The notes: generated from the letters alone by a model not told the origin. A DNA stretch of 50,425 nucleotides from CAYUAI01 sp964442745 (GCA_964442745.1 CAYUAI010000023.1:1-50425); one strand, 5' to 3'. Shown: positions 1 to 8,810, numbered from the stretch's first letter. Numbers and translations: made by a program.

Positions 1-158
1 TGAATTCAAGGTCGATATTCATGCTAAATCACAAGTTTGACCCACTACCCAATATTACAATTGAAAAACACATTCAGGCTATGTTGCTGTTTATTTTGTC
101 AGAATTTCAATAAAAATCAAGATAGGATAATGGCCATTCTTTTCCCTTTTTAAATTAA

Positions 159-378
159 ATAAGAGACGCTATTCGTGTCAGACATTATAGTATACGGACG
201 GAGAAAACTTACATTAATTGGATCCAATGATTTATTTTATTTCATGATAAGAAACATCCAAAAGACATGATAGAAGTCGAAGTGTCGATATTTTGACGTC
301 TCTCGCCGTCGATAGTGAAGTGACCGCCAGCACTTGGAGAAAAGAAGAGGTCGCGGTATTTTTTAATGATTTTTCCTG
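159..378 (+). pseudogene. Decayed integron-type integrase (intI-like), N-terminal part only
   Basis: Translating from 159 gives RDAIRVRHYSIRTEKTY, then INWIQ, an in-frame TGA, FILFHDKKHPKDM and EVEVS. After a frameshift near 289 comes LTSLAVDSEVTAST. This run matches the N-terminal core-binding (SAM-like) domain of integron integrases, where RTE.(A/T)Y..WI.RFI.FH.KRHP.DM and FLT.LAVE..V.AST are characteristic. Everything downstream is missing: the whole catalytic domain with the R..H.R..Y residues and the integrase-specific insert. The gene therefore carries a nonsense mutation, at least one frameshift and a 3' deletion, and cannot be active. I saw no attI or attC site nearby. A XerC/D-like phage integrase is the alternative, but the FILFHDKKHPKDM block favours the integron family. 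Identification is from remembered family motifs, not a search. Confidence 0.72.
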
Positions 379-613
379 AAATCAGTTTAAACTTACAAAA
401 AATTAATGGGATAATTCAAGCCAAGAAAAAATAAGAAGGGGTAAATAGTATTCTCATGACAAAATATCGTACTCATTAATTATCCAATAAAGTTTAGATA
501 ACCTCCTTTTTTAATGAAAATAATCTGTTGTGCCGCCATGTTCCGCGTTTTTGCGGAAATTAACGCTTTGTCCACACGGAGTCTGTTGGCACAATTCATC
601 AAATCACGATTTG

Positions 614-855
614 TTATTTTTTAAAATAAACCGCCGCCGGTGTTTGATGATCTAAACTCTGATGTAGCCGCTTTTGATTATAGAAGTCAAAATACGCCTC
701 GAGTCCATGGCGAAATGAGCTGTATTTCCTCATCGGATACTTGGGCCGGTGATGGATAGAACGTCGAGCGATTGAGCGCCCGCCGTTCACATTGGCGACG
801 CACGCTAATGTGTTCATGCTCGTGTTCGACCCAGGCCCTTTTTTGTACCAACGTG
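614..855 (-). pseudogene. IS3-family OrfB remnant, catalytic core deleted
   Basis: The proximal part encodes RAWVEHEHEHISVRRQCE and RSTFYPSPAQVSDEEIQL, the start of an IS3 OrfB (HTH_21 region). The distal part, in another frame, encodes FRHGLEAYFDFYNQKRLHQS and DHQTPAAVYF, the extreme C-terminus of the rve integrase domain. The approximately 170 residues that should lie between them, including the first two carboxylates of the DDE triad, are gone. The junction lies near 700-725. OrfB is the catalytic half of the transposase and cannot work in this state. Confidence 0.75.
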
Positions 856-1134
856 CTATTCAGCATTTTTTTTAAGCCAGTCCAGTTCGATTTTTAATCG
901 ACCGATTTCTTTATACAATGGGGCTGTTAAGCTTGCTTCATCAAGGGCTTTCGATTGCCCCGACTCAAAGAGTTTGGTGGCTCCTGTCAGTCAACATTTC
1001 TTCCAAGTGCTAATTTGACCCGATGAGACTTTATGGGTTGAAATCAGTTCTGCCGATGGTTTGTCACCCTTGTGTGCTTCTAAAGCCACTTTAGCTTTGA
1101 ATTTTGCGCGGTGGGTTTTGCGTTGGCTACTCAT
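856..1134 (-). pseudogene. IS3-family OrfA remnant with an internal stop
   Basis: The reading starts at an ATG at 1134 and gives SSQRKTHRAKFKAKVALEA, typical of the IS3 OrfA helix-turn-helix protein (HTH_Tnp_1). It is interrupted by a TGA at codon 48 (991-993) right after STWKKC. The same frame then continues with TKLFESGQSKAL and a leucine-zipper-like tail, RLKIELDWLKKNAE, to a TAG at 856-858. An A-rich run at the LKKN codons sits where IS3 elements usually make their programmed frameshift into orfB. OrfA is the DNA-binding half of the fused OrfAB transposase. The internal stop makes this copy non-functional unless suppressed. Confidence 0.75.
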
Positions 1135-1242
1135 GCAGTATCTCCTGTTAATCAACCATTATTATGAGCTATATTGCTCCTTAAGGGGTGGTCTGATTTA
1201 CGGGGTCCACTATACATAGAGCGATTGCTCTGTATCCATTGA

Positions 1243-1479
1243 GTGCTGACGATACCTCCAAAATTTAGTGTGGCAATGGTCGTTGGTTATTTGAAAGGAA
1301 AATCAGCCATTCAGATTCATCGAGAATGGCTTGGAGTGAAAAAAGGATTGACAGGTAAGAACTTCTGGTCGAGAGGGTACTGTGTAAGTACCGTGGGACT
1401 TGATGAGAAAACAGTTCGTGAATATGTAAGAAACCAAGAAGAACATGACAAGCGGCAAGATGAGTTTGATTTCGATTAA
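1243..1479 (+). pseudogene. IS200/IS605-type Y1 transposase TnpA, C-terminal fragment
   Basis: The 78-residue reading contains IPPKFSVAMVVGYLKGKSA, FWSRGYCVSTVG and VREYVRNQEEHD. These are the last two thirds of a Y1 (HUH) transposase, which moves single-stranded DNA. The tyrosine of the REYVRNQ helix is in the position of the catalytic tyrosine, but the upstream HUH (HxH) metal-binding motif is missing. An in-frame stop lies immediately upstream (1240-1242), so translation cannot extend to restore it. The fragment begins only about 30 bases after the IS3 terminus, so the IS3 insertion or a later deletion probably removed its 5' part. Confidence 0.8.
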
Positions 1480-1510
1480 TTAACAGCCCCTTTTAGGAGC
1501 TTTCCTCAAG

Positions 1511-1529
1511 CCACCCGCTATGCGGGTGG
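1511..1529. repeat. IS200/IS605 terminal-type hairpin
   Basis: CCACCCGC-TAT-GCGGGTGG is a perfect 8-bp stem with a 3-base loop, 31 bases after the TnpA stop. IS200/IS605 transposases recognise subterminal imperfect palindromes of this size as single-stranded hairpins, and one downstream of tnpA marks the right end. It could also act as a weak terminator, but no T run follows. Confidence 0.55.
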
Positions 1530-2330
1530 TAACTGACTTCTGTCAGCATCGGTGGCTCCCGGCATTTTTATTGGGTGGTTTTTTGGCAAATTAATCTTGC
1601 CACCTTTGCCTTTTGGTTTCCAGCTAATTTAGGTGCCGGTCAATTATTGATCAAAACCCTCGCGAAATGGCTAAAGCCGAGTTTAAGAAATGGGCATGCA
1701 ATAACCTCCCGGTTTCGCCTCCCATCTTCCGCCTGTCTTCGCCCGTTCTTCAAAGCTTCCGCTCCTGCTCACGCCCCTTGCCTAAAGCGCCTACTGTTAG
1801 TACCTACTTCCCTGTAGGCAACCACAAAAGCTCGAAATAGAACGACTATTCCTGCATTTTTGTTCACTCAGAACGAACGAATACAAACCCAATCTGGGCG
1901 CCAAACAGGGAAATTATTACATGCCTATTTCTAAATGAATCTAATACCCGATATTGTCACTGTTGCCTAAGGAAAAACTCATCGATAGCCACATAATGAT
2001 TAGCCATTGATTTTTTTTATCATAGTTCGATAAATGGAGAATGATAAGAAATGAATTAAATGAACTTTTTTTCCTTTTCTGACCACGAAAAACACACAAG
2101 CCAATTAATAATTTTGATCAGTCTTTGCTTTACTTAATGCATATAAAAAATGATTCATACTTAGTCTAAGGGATCTGTCTGCAACAACGCACACCGAAAG
2201 TCGCATTACCATCCTTCGGTATCTTGCTTAAGATTCTGATTAACTATTAGCGGGTATCAGTAGAACGGAGAAGGACAGGAGAAGGAATAAAGGGGAGGAA
2301 AACGCAATGGCCTTCCGTTTCACCTTAGCA
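1530..2330. other. Intergenic stretch, unassigned; short coding-like repeat
   Basis: No gene is supported in these 800 bases. The segment from about 1600 to 1830, read on the minus strand, includes RRNREVIACPFLKLGF. The 15-mer at 1704-1718 recurs exactly, on the opposite strand, at 17582-17596, where the reading is ERNREVIVPPILN. The two copies therefore share both DNA and peptide similarity and are probably relics of one dispersed element, which I cannot name. From 1840 to 2280 the sequence is AT-rich with nothing recognisable. At 2260-2305 a purine-rich run ends in GGGGAGGAAAACGCAATG (see rejected items). Confidence 0.4.
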
Positions 2331-2366
2331 ATGAGCGACGTAATAACTTCCTATTACGTCGCTCAT
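2331..2366. terminator. Perfect 15-bp inverted repeat, probable terminator
   Basis: ATGAGCGACGTAATA, a 6-base loop ACTTCC, then TATTACGTCGCTCAT form a perfect 15-bp stem. It lies about 45 bases past the stop of the minus-strand CBS gene. No clean T run follows on either strand, so termination is inferred from position and stem strength. Confidence 0.5.
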
Positions 2367-2409
2367 TGTTTATTCTGTTATCAGGGAAAGCGACAGGTCA
2401 ATATTTGCC

Positions 2410-3006
2410 TTAAGATACCAATGCAACTTCAAGCTCGGCAAACGTTCGAGCCCTCGCATTGGGCGTAATATCAATACCCAATTGGGTACTCACTTGAGTG
2501 GTTGAAAAAATCCCTCTCACTTGTTCGGAGCCATTATCCAGGTCTTTTTCAATGACCAGGACATGCTGTCGCTGGAAACTTCGCAAGGTTTGGATAATAT
2601 CACCCACTAAAGCTTCTTGTACGTCGCGATAATCTAATGCATCCATTTTTTCATGGAGTGTCATTATGTCACGGACTAAAATGCTGTTTCGCGTTCCTCC
2701 ATGTTCCCGTATGTAATTAACAGGTTTTTCTCCAAGGACATCATTAGCGGTGATCACACCCAAAATAACATCATTATCATTCGTGACAAATAATAATCGT
2801 ACACCGCACGCAATCATCTTTTCATTGGTTTCGACAATTGATGCTGTCGCAGAAACCGTATACGATTTTACTTGTTTCAGATCCGTCATCACTGTGGTTG
2901 CAGGATCATCTTCTTTGATGGTTCCAGGTAACATATGATTAGGTTTATAGGTAGTCACATTCTTGCCGAGGTTGGCGTAAGAAAGAGAATGATAGTGTTT
3001 GGTCAT
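2410..3006 (-). CDS. Tandem CBS-domain protein
   Basis: This is a soluble protein of 198 residues built almost entirely of two CBS repeats. The first spans roughly residues 50-110 (VKSYTVSATASIVETNEKM ... RLLFVTNDNDVILGVITAND). The second spans about 112-180 (VRDIMT ... QHVLVIEKD ... VRGIFSTTQVSTQLG). CBS pairs usually bind adenine nucleotides or S-adenosyl compounds and act as regulatory modules; no catalytic domain is attached, so the partner is unknown. I chose the ATG at 3006 because GGGAGGG sits 6 bases upstream; an upstream ATG at 3063 has no such site. It is transcribed alone and divergently from the lipase gene. Confidence 0.75.
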   Translation of the reverse strand: MTKHYHSLSYANLGKNVTTYKPNHMLPGTIKEDDPATTVMTDLKQVKSYTVSATASIVETNEKMIACGVRLLFVTNDNDVILGVITANDVLGEKPVNYIREHGGTRNSILVRDIMTLHEKMDALDYRDVQEALVGDIIQTLRSFQRQHVLVIEKDLDNGSEQVRGIFSTTQVSTQLGIDITPNARARTFAELEVALVS

Positions 3007-3491
3007 TAAGTACCCTCCCGCTATTATAATGGCAATGTCGTCCTTTTGCTGACGACTCATCATTCATAATATACGATGAAATTGGAAACTGCCAAGGTGA
3101 TAAAACAGTTGAAATATAAGGGTTATATGGTCGTCATAATAAAATATTATGTCCGTGTTGATTTTTTTTAATATTGTATCAGGCAAAGCTGACGCTCATT
3201 CCGCAATGGCGTAAAAAGGTTATTGATTTTTTTTATTGTCAAGAAGCGCCCGCAATAAGCAAATATATTGTATGAACAAAGTCTCGGCGAGATCTAAAGC
3301 AATGCAAGCTAACTGTCGTTTTTGATGTAAACTGCTAGACTTAATAGATTTAGTTGTTTGTGTGTGTATTGACCAATCAGACAGACTGATCTTTTATTGA
3401 TCATCCCAATTACGCACACAAGAATGGGTTTAAATCGACCCGGAAAAGGATGTCATTAGCTTGGTTACTACTTCAGGAGGAACAGTTGCCT
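3007..3491. other. Divergent intergenic region between CBS gene and lipase operon
   Basis: About 480 AT-rich bases separate two divergent genes, so both promoters should lie here. On the minus strand a TATAAT occurs at 3028-3023, but it is too close to the chosen start to be convincing. On the plus strand TTGACC near 3370 is followed by the imperfect dyad TCAGACAGACTGA and an AT-rich stretch, with no good -10. I see no RNA gene or further ORF. Confidence 0.35.
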
Positions 3492-5543
3492 ATGCGCAAA
3501 TTTTCGATTGGTTTCAGCTTAGTCAGCTTGCTATCATTAGTCGCTTGTAATGACGATAATGATATTGTCAAAGAACTCAATATTGACCGAAGCGGATTTA
3601 CGGCGCGTTTTGATTTAGCGTTAGATGAACCCGAAATACCCTTTCCCAATAATTTATTGTTCAACGATGGCTCTTTAAACATTCCATTTGATCCCAATGA
3701 CCCAGCCGCCGCTACCACCATGGCACTTAACGCACTCGATGGTTTTTCCACCGTGGCGCCGATGCGCACCACCTTTAGCAGCCCCATTGACGCCAGCTCA
3801 TTAACCAAAACTAGCGTGCAAATTTTTCAAGTCAAGCTGAACTCCGTTGGTGCAGTCATCAGCACTGAACGTCAACTGGAGTTTAACAAGGAATTTGCGG
3901 TTTCCGTTTCCAGCCTCGATACTCATCCGAACCAATCCACCTTAGTCATTACCCCATTGATACCCTTCTCAGCCAAATCACATTTTTTGGTCATGCTAAC
4001 CGATGACATTAAAAAGACCACTGGCCAATCCGCCAATCCATCCATACAATATTTGATGCTCAAACACACCCGCCCGCTGATTGACAACAACGGAGCCAGC
4101 CAAGTTAATATCTTAGACAACAAACAAGCCGCTAGCCTTGAACCCCTACGCCCGCTGGTCAATGCTCAAGAAGCCGCCTTAGCTGGCCAAGGCATCGACA
4201 CTTCCACGGTCGTGCTTAGCTGGACTTTTAGTACTCAGTCCATCGGAAAAGTTTTACAAGCCGTGCGTACTGCCACTACCAGCACGTCCTCGATTAACGC
4301 GACGAGTATTGGTACAACAGCCGACCTATTAGGCGCCGGCCCTGGACTCGCCGATGTGTATATCGGTACCCTAGAGGTCCCCTATTATCTGACAAACGCA
4401 GAGGCCAATCCTACTGATCCAGTGACCACCTTTTGGCAAGGTGCTGGTGAATCGAATTTAACCCAATTCAATACCACCCCGGTAGCCACCGGCACTCAAA
4501 CTATCCCTTTGATGCTATGCATCCCTAAGGCGGGAACCGCTCCCTGGCCAGTTGTGATTTATCAACACGGCATTACCTTGGAGCGCAGTACCGTATTAGC
4601 CGTCGCAGACAGCCTGGCTAGCCAGGGTTTTGCCTCCGTGGCGATCGACCTACCATTACATGGTGTTGACTCTGACGCCCCATTTCATACCGAATTCGAA
4701 CGCACCTTTGAGCTGGATTTAATCAATAATAGCACCGGTGCACCACATACCACCGTTGCAGACGCGGATGGCGCTGATCCCAGTGGTATCCATTTCATTA
4801 ACCTGAGCAGTTTGCGCACCTCCCGCGACAATATTCGCCAAGGGGTGGCTGACTTGCTCGCTTTAACTCAGGCCTTGCAAAGCATGGATTATGATGGTGG
4901 CGGAGCGGATTTTGATAACGATAATCTGCACTTTTTAGGACACTCGTTAGGTGGCATGGTCGGTTCCCTATTTGTTGCTCTGGAACCACAAATTAAATCG
5001 GTGGTGCTTGTCGCGCCAGGTGGCGGTATTGCCAAACTATTAGATGCTTCAGCCCGCTTTGGTCCACGCATAAGCGCTGGTCTCGGGGCCAAAGGTGTCA
5101 TTAAAGGCACCGCCGCTTATGAAAGCTTTCTCGGCGCCGCACAAGCCGTGCTTGATGCGGGTGATCCGCTCAATTATGCCGCTACCATGACTGCCAATCG
5201 CAGTGTATTATTATTAGAAATCATCGGTGACCAAGTCATTCCCAATAATGTATTGGCTGATGCTCCAGCAGGAACGATACCCGCGCCTTTATCCGGTACC
5301 GATCCGCTGGCCATCGCCATGGGGTTAAACAAGATTAGCGAAACCACAACGGGGGAAAATTTAAACGTATGGATACGCTTTACTGAAGGTCACCATGGCT
5401 CGGTGTTAACCCCTAACAATGCTCAAGACGAGCCCGATGAAACAGCAAAGATAGTCAATGCCACCATGCAAACCGCCATCGTCAGTTTTTTTGCGAGTAA
5501 TGGCACCAAGATCACCATTGATGATACATCAATAGTTGAATGA
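3492..5543 (+). CDS. VolA/Lip-type surface lipoprotein lipase (lysophospholipase-like)
   Basis: A 683-residue lipoprotein esterase or lipase. The start at 3492 (MRKFSIGFSLVSLLSLVAC) follows AGGAGGA by about 10 bases and gives a short lipoprotein signal with lipobox LVAC; the next residues are NDD. The first half matches the bacterial virulence-factor lipase N-terminal family (FDLALDEPEIPFPNNLLF). The second half is an alpha/beta hydrolase: VVIYQHGITLERS strand/oxyanion region, nucleophile elbow GHSLG with Ser about 485, Asp about 580 (EIIGDQVIPNN) and His about 634 (FTEGHHGS). Characterised relatives such as Vibrio VolA are surface lysophospholipases that feed fatty acids to FadL-type uptake. 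It is the first gene of the envelope cluster and ends 31 bases before the DUF1302 start. The exact substrate is unknown. Confidence 0.82.
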   Translation: MRKFSIGFSLVSLLSLVACNDDNDIVKELNIDRSGFTARFDLALDEPEIPFPNNLLFNDGSLNIPFDPNDPAAATTMALNALDGFSTVAPMRTTFSSPIDASSLTKTSVQIFQVKLNSVGAVISTERQLEFNKEFAVSVSSLDTHPNQSTLVITPLIPFSAKSHFLVMLTDDIKKTTGQSANPSIQYLMLKHTRPLIDNNGASQVNILDNKQAASLEPLRPLVNAQEAALAGQGIDTSTVVLSWTFSTQSIGKVLQAVRTATTSTSSINATSIGTTADLLGAGPGLADVYIGTLEVPYYLTNAEANPTDPVTTFWQGAGESNLTQFNTTPVATGTQTIPLMLCIPKAGTAPWPVVIYQHGITLERSTVLAVADSLASQGFASVAIDLPLHGVDSDAPFHTEFERTFELDLINNSTGAPHTTVADADGADPSGIHFINLSSLRTSRDNIRQGVADLLALTQALQSMDYDGGGADFDNDNLHFLGHSLGGMVGSLFVALEPQIKSVVLVAPGGGIAKLLDASARFGPRISAGLGAKGVIKGTAAYESFLGAAQAVLDAGDPLNYAATMTANRSVLLLEIIGDQVIPNNVLADAPAGTIPAPLSGTDPLAIAMGLNKISETTTGENLNVWIRFTEGHHGSVLTPNNAQDEPDETAKIVNATMQTAIVSFFASNGTKITIDDTSIVE

Positions 5544-5574
5544 AAAATGGGCGACCGCTTTAATGGAGGGATTA

Positions 5575-7413
5575 ATGACTCGATCGATAACAAGTAAATC
5601 GTCCGCCTGCAAAATTGCCAAACTCTCGGCGATTAGCATCAGCCTATCAACGGCAGTGTGGATCACACCTGCACTGGCTGTTGAGTTTGAATATGATGAA
5701 ATCAGTGGTAGCTGGGACACCACCTTATCCTATGGTCTCGGTTATCGTGCCGACCAACCCGACCAACGAATTATTGGTATGGCCAATGGCGGTAGCGCGT
5801 TTTCCGTCAATGGTGATGATGGCAACCTGAACTACGATAAAGGGATTTTCAGCAATGCTATCAAAATAACCAGTGAAGCGGAAGTGAACTACCGCAACTA
5901 TGGAGGTTTTATTCGCGGCAGCGCGTTTTATGATTACGAAAACAAAAAAAACGACCGTGAAAGAACCCCGTTGTCCGATGACGCCAAAGACTTAGTGGCC
6001 AGTCAAATCAAATTACTTGATGCCTATGTGTGGAGCCAATTCGATGTGGGCGACAACCCCGCCGAAATTCGCTTTGGACAACAACTGCTAAGCTGGGGAG
6101 AAAGCACCTTTATCCAAAACAGTATCAATGTGATCAATCCAGTGGATGTCAGTGCCATCCGGGTCCCCGGCGCCGAGCTGCGTGAAGCCTTAGTGCCTGT
6201 CCCCATCATCGCCGCTTCATTAAGTACCACCGAAAATACCAGCGTCGAAGTGTTTTACCAATTGCGTTGGCAAGAAACCATTATCGATCCGCCGGGTTCG
6301 TATTTCAGTACTAACGATTTTGCTGGGGAAGGTGGTGAGCGGGTCATGCTAGGTTTTGGTAACAAAAACATACCCGATACTATCCCACTGGGAACCGTTG
6401 TTTCACCGCCGGCCAACTCGGTTGTGGTGCCCCGTGGCTCCACGCGAGAAGCCTCCGACAGCGGTCAGTTCGGTATTGCCTATCGCCTGTATGCGCCGGA
6501 ACTCAATGACACCGAATTTGGATTTTACTACCTCAACTATCACAGCCGCGTGCCGGTTATCAATGCCACTACCGGCACCCGAGCGGCCGCCGCCGGTCTC
6601 GATCCCCAGGGCCGCACCTATGTAGAGACCGCACGTTATTTCACCAGCTACCCGGAAGACATTAAACTGCTCGGATTTAGCTTTAATACCACCTTAGGTC
6701 GCTCGGGCGTCGCCTTGCAAGGCGAAATATCTCACCGCAAGGATGCCCCGCTACAAATTGATGATGTGGAAATATTATTCGCCGCCTTGGGTGCCCAGGA
6801 CAACCTCAGCCCTGGCAATACGCGGGCAGCAGAATTCGCTAAGTCCGGCCAGCTGGGTTTAATCCCCTTTGAAACCGATATCCTAGGATTTATCAAACGA
6901 AATATCACCCAAACCCAATTCACCGTCACCAAATTGTTTGGTCCTGTTTTTCAAGCCAGTGAAAGTGTTCTACTCGGTGAAGTCGCATTGACTTATGTCC
7001 ATAATATGCCTGACAAAAATGAATTGCGTTTAGAAGGGCCTGGCACGTATGCCAGTGGCAATACCGCCCTCGCTGCCGATTCCAGAGTTCCCGATCTTGT
7101 CGAATCACCTGATCGTTTCGCCAGCACCCGTTCATGGGGTTATCGTGTCGTTGGCCGTTTGGATTATAATAACGTTATCGGCGCCATCAATTTATCACCG
7201 CGCTTCGCTTGGCAACATGATGTGCAAGGTATTTCACCCGGTCCAGGAGGCAACTTTATCAAAGGTCGAAAAATTGTGACCCTAGGTTTAGGGGCGAGTT
7301 TTCAAAACCAATGGACGGCCGACCTGAGTTATACCCGCTATTTTGGTGCCGGTCGTTACAATCTGCTCAATGATCGAAATTTCATTGCCGCGAATATTAA
7401 ATATTCATTTTAG
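5575..7413 (+). CDS. DUF1302 family outer-membrane beta-barrel protein
   Basis: A 612-residue exported protein of the DUF1302 family (PF06980). The ATG at 5575 is preferred because GGAGGG ends 5 bases upstream; a TTG at 5536 would overlap the lipase gene without a ribosome site. Residues 1-35 form a signal peptide ending TPALA. The mature protein starts EFEYDEISGSWDTTLSYGLG and is rich in alternating aromatic/polar stretches, ending ANIKYSF with a terminal phenylalanine, as expected of an outer-membrane barrel. Family members are almost always next to a DUF1329 protein, as here (15-base gap). The family has no firmly established activity as far as I know; transport of a hydrophobic compound across the outer membrane is inference from fold and context. 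Confidence 0.85.
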   Translation: MTRSITSKSSACKIAKLSAISISLSTAVWITPALAVEFEYDEISGSWDTTLSYGLGYRADQPDQRIIGMANGGSAFSVNGDDGNLNYDKGIFSNAIKITSEAEVNYRNYGGFIRGSAFYDYENKKNDRERTPLSDDAKDLVASQIKLLDAYVWSQFDVGDNPAEIRFGQQLLSWGESTFIQNSINVINPVDVSAIRVPGAELREALVPVPIIAASLSTTENTSVEVFYQLRWQETIIDPPGSYFSTNDFAGEGGERVMLGFGNKNIPDTIPLGTVVSPPANSVVVPRGSTREASDSGQFGIAYRLYAPELNDTEFGFYYLNYHSRVPVINATTGTRAAAAGLDPQGRTYVETARYFTSYPEDIKLLGFSFNTTLGRSGVALQGEISHRKDAPLQIDDVEILFAALGAQDNLSPGNTRAAEFAKSGQLGLIPFETDILGFIKRNITQTQFTVTKLFGPVFQASESVLLGEVALTYVHNMPDKNELRLEGPGTYASGNTALAADSRVPDLVESPDRFASTRSWGYRVVGRLDYNNVIGAINLSPRFAWQHDVQGISPGPGGNFIKGRKIVTLGLGASFQNQWTADLSYTRYFGAGRYNLLNDRNFIAANIKYSF

Positions 7414-7427
7414 GGAGAGGGGAGCAC

Positions 7428-8798
7428 ATGGCTGTATTTAGATATTTATTTATCTGCATTTATCCTATTTTGTTACTCACATTAACACCAATGATCAGCT
7501 GGGCAGGGCTCAGTCCTAATCAGATATCACGCTTAGGGACTGAGCTAACCCCACTGGGTGCCGAAAAAAATGCCAATAGCGACGGCAGCATTCCTGCTTG
7601 GGAGGGAGGCATTACGCAACCACCGGCCAGTTATCAACCCGGCAGCCATCACCCAGATCCCTATGCCGCCGACAAAATTCAGTTCACGATTAACGCGAAA
7701 AATATGGATCAATACGCCGATCGGCTACCCGCTGGATACCAGGCCTTGTTAAAAACCTACGCAAGCTTCCATATGAATGTCTATCCCACTCGCCGCAGTG
7801 CCTCGGCCCCTCAACGAATTTATGATGCCACTAAAAAAATTGCCGCTACCGCCGAACTCACCGGCCATGGCAACGGCGTGCGAGGTGCCATTAACGGCAT
7901 TCCATTCCCCATCCCCAGCGTTGGCGTGGAAGTCATCTGGAACCATATATTGCGTTGGCGAGGCAATGTTGCCGCCCGTTATATTGCGCAAGCTGCCCCC
8001 ACGCGCAACGGACAATATACGCTGGTTAAATTCGAAGACGAATTTTATGTTCAATACAGCCATGAAGGCATGCGTGAACAAGATCTCAATAATATTATCC
8101 TATTTTTTAAACAAAAAGTTATCTCCCCGGCCCGACTCGCCGGAAGTATTTTACTGGTACACGAAACCTTAGATCAGACCAAAGAACATCGCAAAGCCTG
8201 GTTATATAATCCAGGGCAACGCCGCGTGCGCCGCGCCCCTAATGTGGCCTTTGATAACCCCGGTACCGCCTCGGATGGCATGCGTACCAGCGATCAATTC
8301 GATATGTATAATGGCAGCCCAGAACGCTATGATTGGAAGTTAGTCGGCAAAAAAGAAATGTATGTCCCTTACAATTCATACAAATTACACAGTGACCAGC
8401 TCAAATACACTGACATCCTCACCCCGCGACATATTAACCCGACCCCTTTGCGTTATGAGTTACACCGGGTCTGGGTGGTGGAAGCGACATTAAAACCTGG
8501 CGTACGGCATATCTACAAGCGACGGACCTTTTATGTGGATGAAGATTCTTGGCAAATCCTTGTCGTTGACCAATACGATAATCGAGATCAATTGTGGCGA
8601 GTCTCAGAAGGACATAGTATCAATTACTACGAAGTCCCCACCTTCTGGACCACCCTCGAAGTCCATACCGACTTGCAAGTTGGTCGTTATATTGCGATTG
8701 GTTTGGATAATGAAAGTAAAAAAATGTATGATTTTAATGTGAAACGACGCCCCAGTGATTACACCCCAGCCGCCTTGCGCCGGGAAGGCCGACGATAA
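7428..8798 (+). CDS. DUF1329 family periplasmic protein (LolA/LolB-like fold)
   Basis: A 456-residue protein of the DUF1329 family (PF07044). GGGAGAGGGGAGCAC gives a strong ribosome site before the ATG. Residues 1-27 are a signal peptide with cleavage after ISWAG or nearby. Family landmarks are LGTELTPLGAEKNANSDGSI near the N-terminus (residues 36-55), PAWEGG, the central NNIILFFKQKVISPARLAGS, and YKRRTFYVDEDSWQILVVDQ towards the end. Relatives are predicted to share the lipoprotein-carrier fold of LolA/LolB, a half-barrel that holds acyl chains. Between an outer-membrane barrel and an RND pump, a shuttle role for a lipid is plausible. That function is inferred, not shown. Confidence 0.85.
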   Translation: MAVFRYLFICIYPILLLTLTPMISWAGLSPNQISRLGTELTPLGAEKNANSDGSIPAWEGGITQPPASYQPGSHHPDPYAADKIQFTINAKNMDQYADRLPAGYQALLKTYASFHMNVYPTRRSASAPQRIYDATKKIAATAELTGHGNGVRGAINGIPFPIPSVGVEVIWNHILRWRGNVAARYIAQAAPTRNGQYTLVKFEDEFYVQYSHEGMREQDLNNIILFFKQKVISPARLAGSILLVHETLDQTKEHRKAWLYNPGQRRVRRAPNVAFDNPGTASDGMRTSDQFDMYNGSPERYDWKLVGKKEMYVPYNSYKLHSDQLKYTDILTPRHINPTPLRYELHRVWVVEATLKPGVRHIYKRRTFYVDEDSWQILVVDQYDNRDQLWRVSEGHSINYYEVPTFWTTLEVHTDLQVGRYIAIGLDNESKKMYDFNVKRRPSDYTPAALRREGRR

Positions 8799-8810
8799 TT
8801 AACGTTGACC

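Larger units (their letters stand above)
569..1209 (-). mobile_element. Internally deleted IS3-family insertion sequence
   Basis: The element contains an orfA remnant followed by a fused orfB remnant, both read on the minus strand. The outer end of the orfA side reads TGGACCCCGTAAATCAGACC on the minus strand, ending at 1209. The other end near 569 reads TGTCCACACGGAGTCTGTTGG and could be a weak matching inverted repeat. IS3-family elements are normally 1.2-1.5 kb, so the roughly 640 bp here means about half has been lost, mostly the middle of orfB. No target-site duplication is evident. The boundaries are estimates: the orfA end is better supported than the orfB end. Confidence 0.6.

Noticed and set aside
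1575..1817. 80-codon ORF on the + strand
   Set aside because: It has no ribosome site and its composition (Ser/Pro/Leu/Ala/Arg-rich) is that of an antisense reading; the opposite strand carries the repeat relic.
2307..2468. 53-codon ORF with a very strong ribosome site (GGGGAGGAAAACGCAATG)
   Set aside because: It runs through the 15-bp palindrome and then antisense into the CBS gene; the peptide shows no domain-like pattern. The ribosome-like site is part of a purine-rich run. Kept only as a note.
3473..3808. Minus-strand ORFs inside the lipase and DUF1302 genes (also at 3923, 4889, 6024, 10777 and others)
   Set aside because: They are antisense shadows of well-supported genes, with no domain pattern.
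5788..5799. GGCGGTAGCGCG, similar to an ops element
   Set aside because: It lies inside the DUF1302 coding sequence and lacks the required T at position 11.
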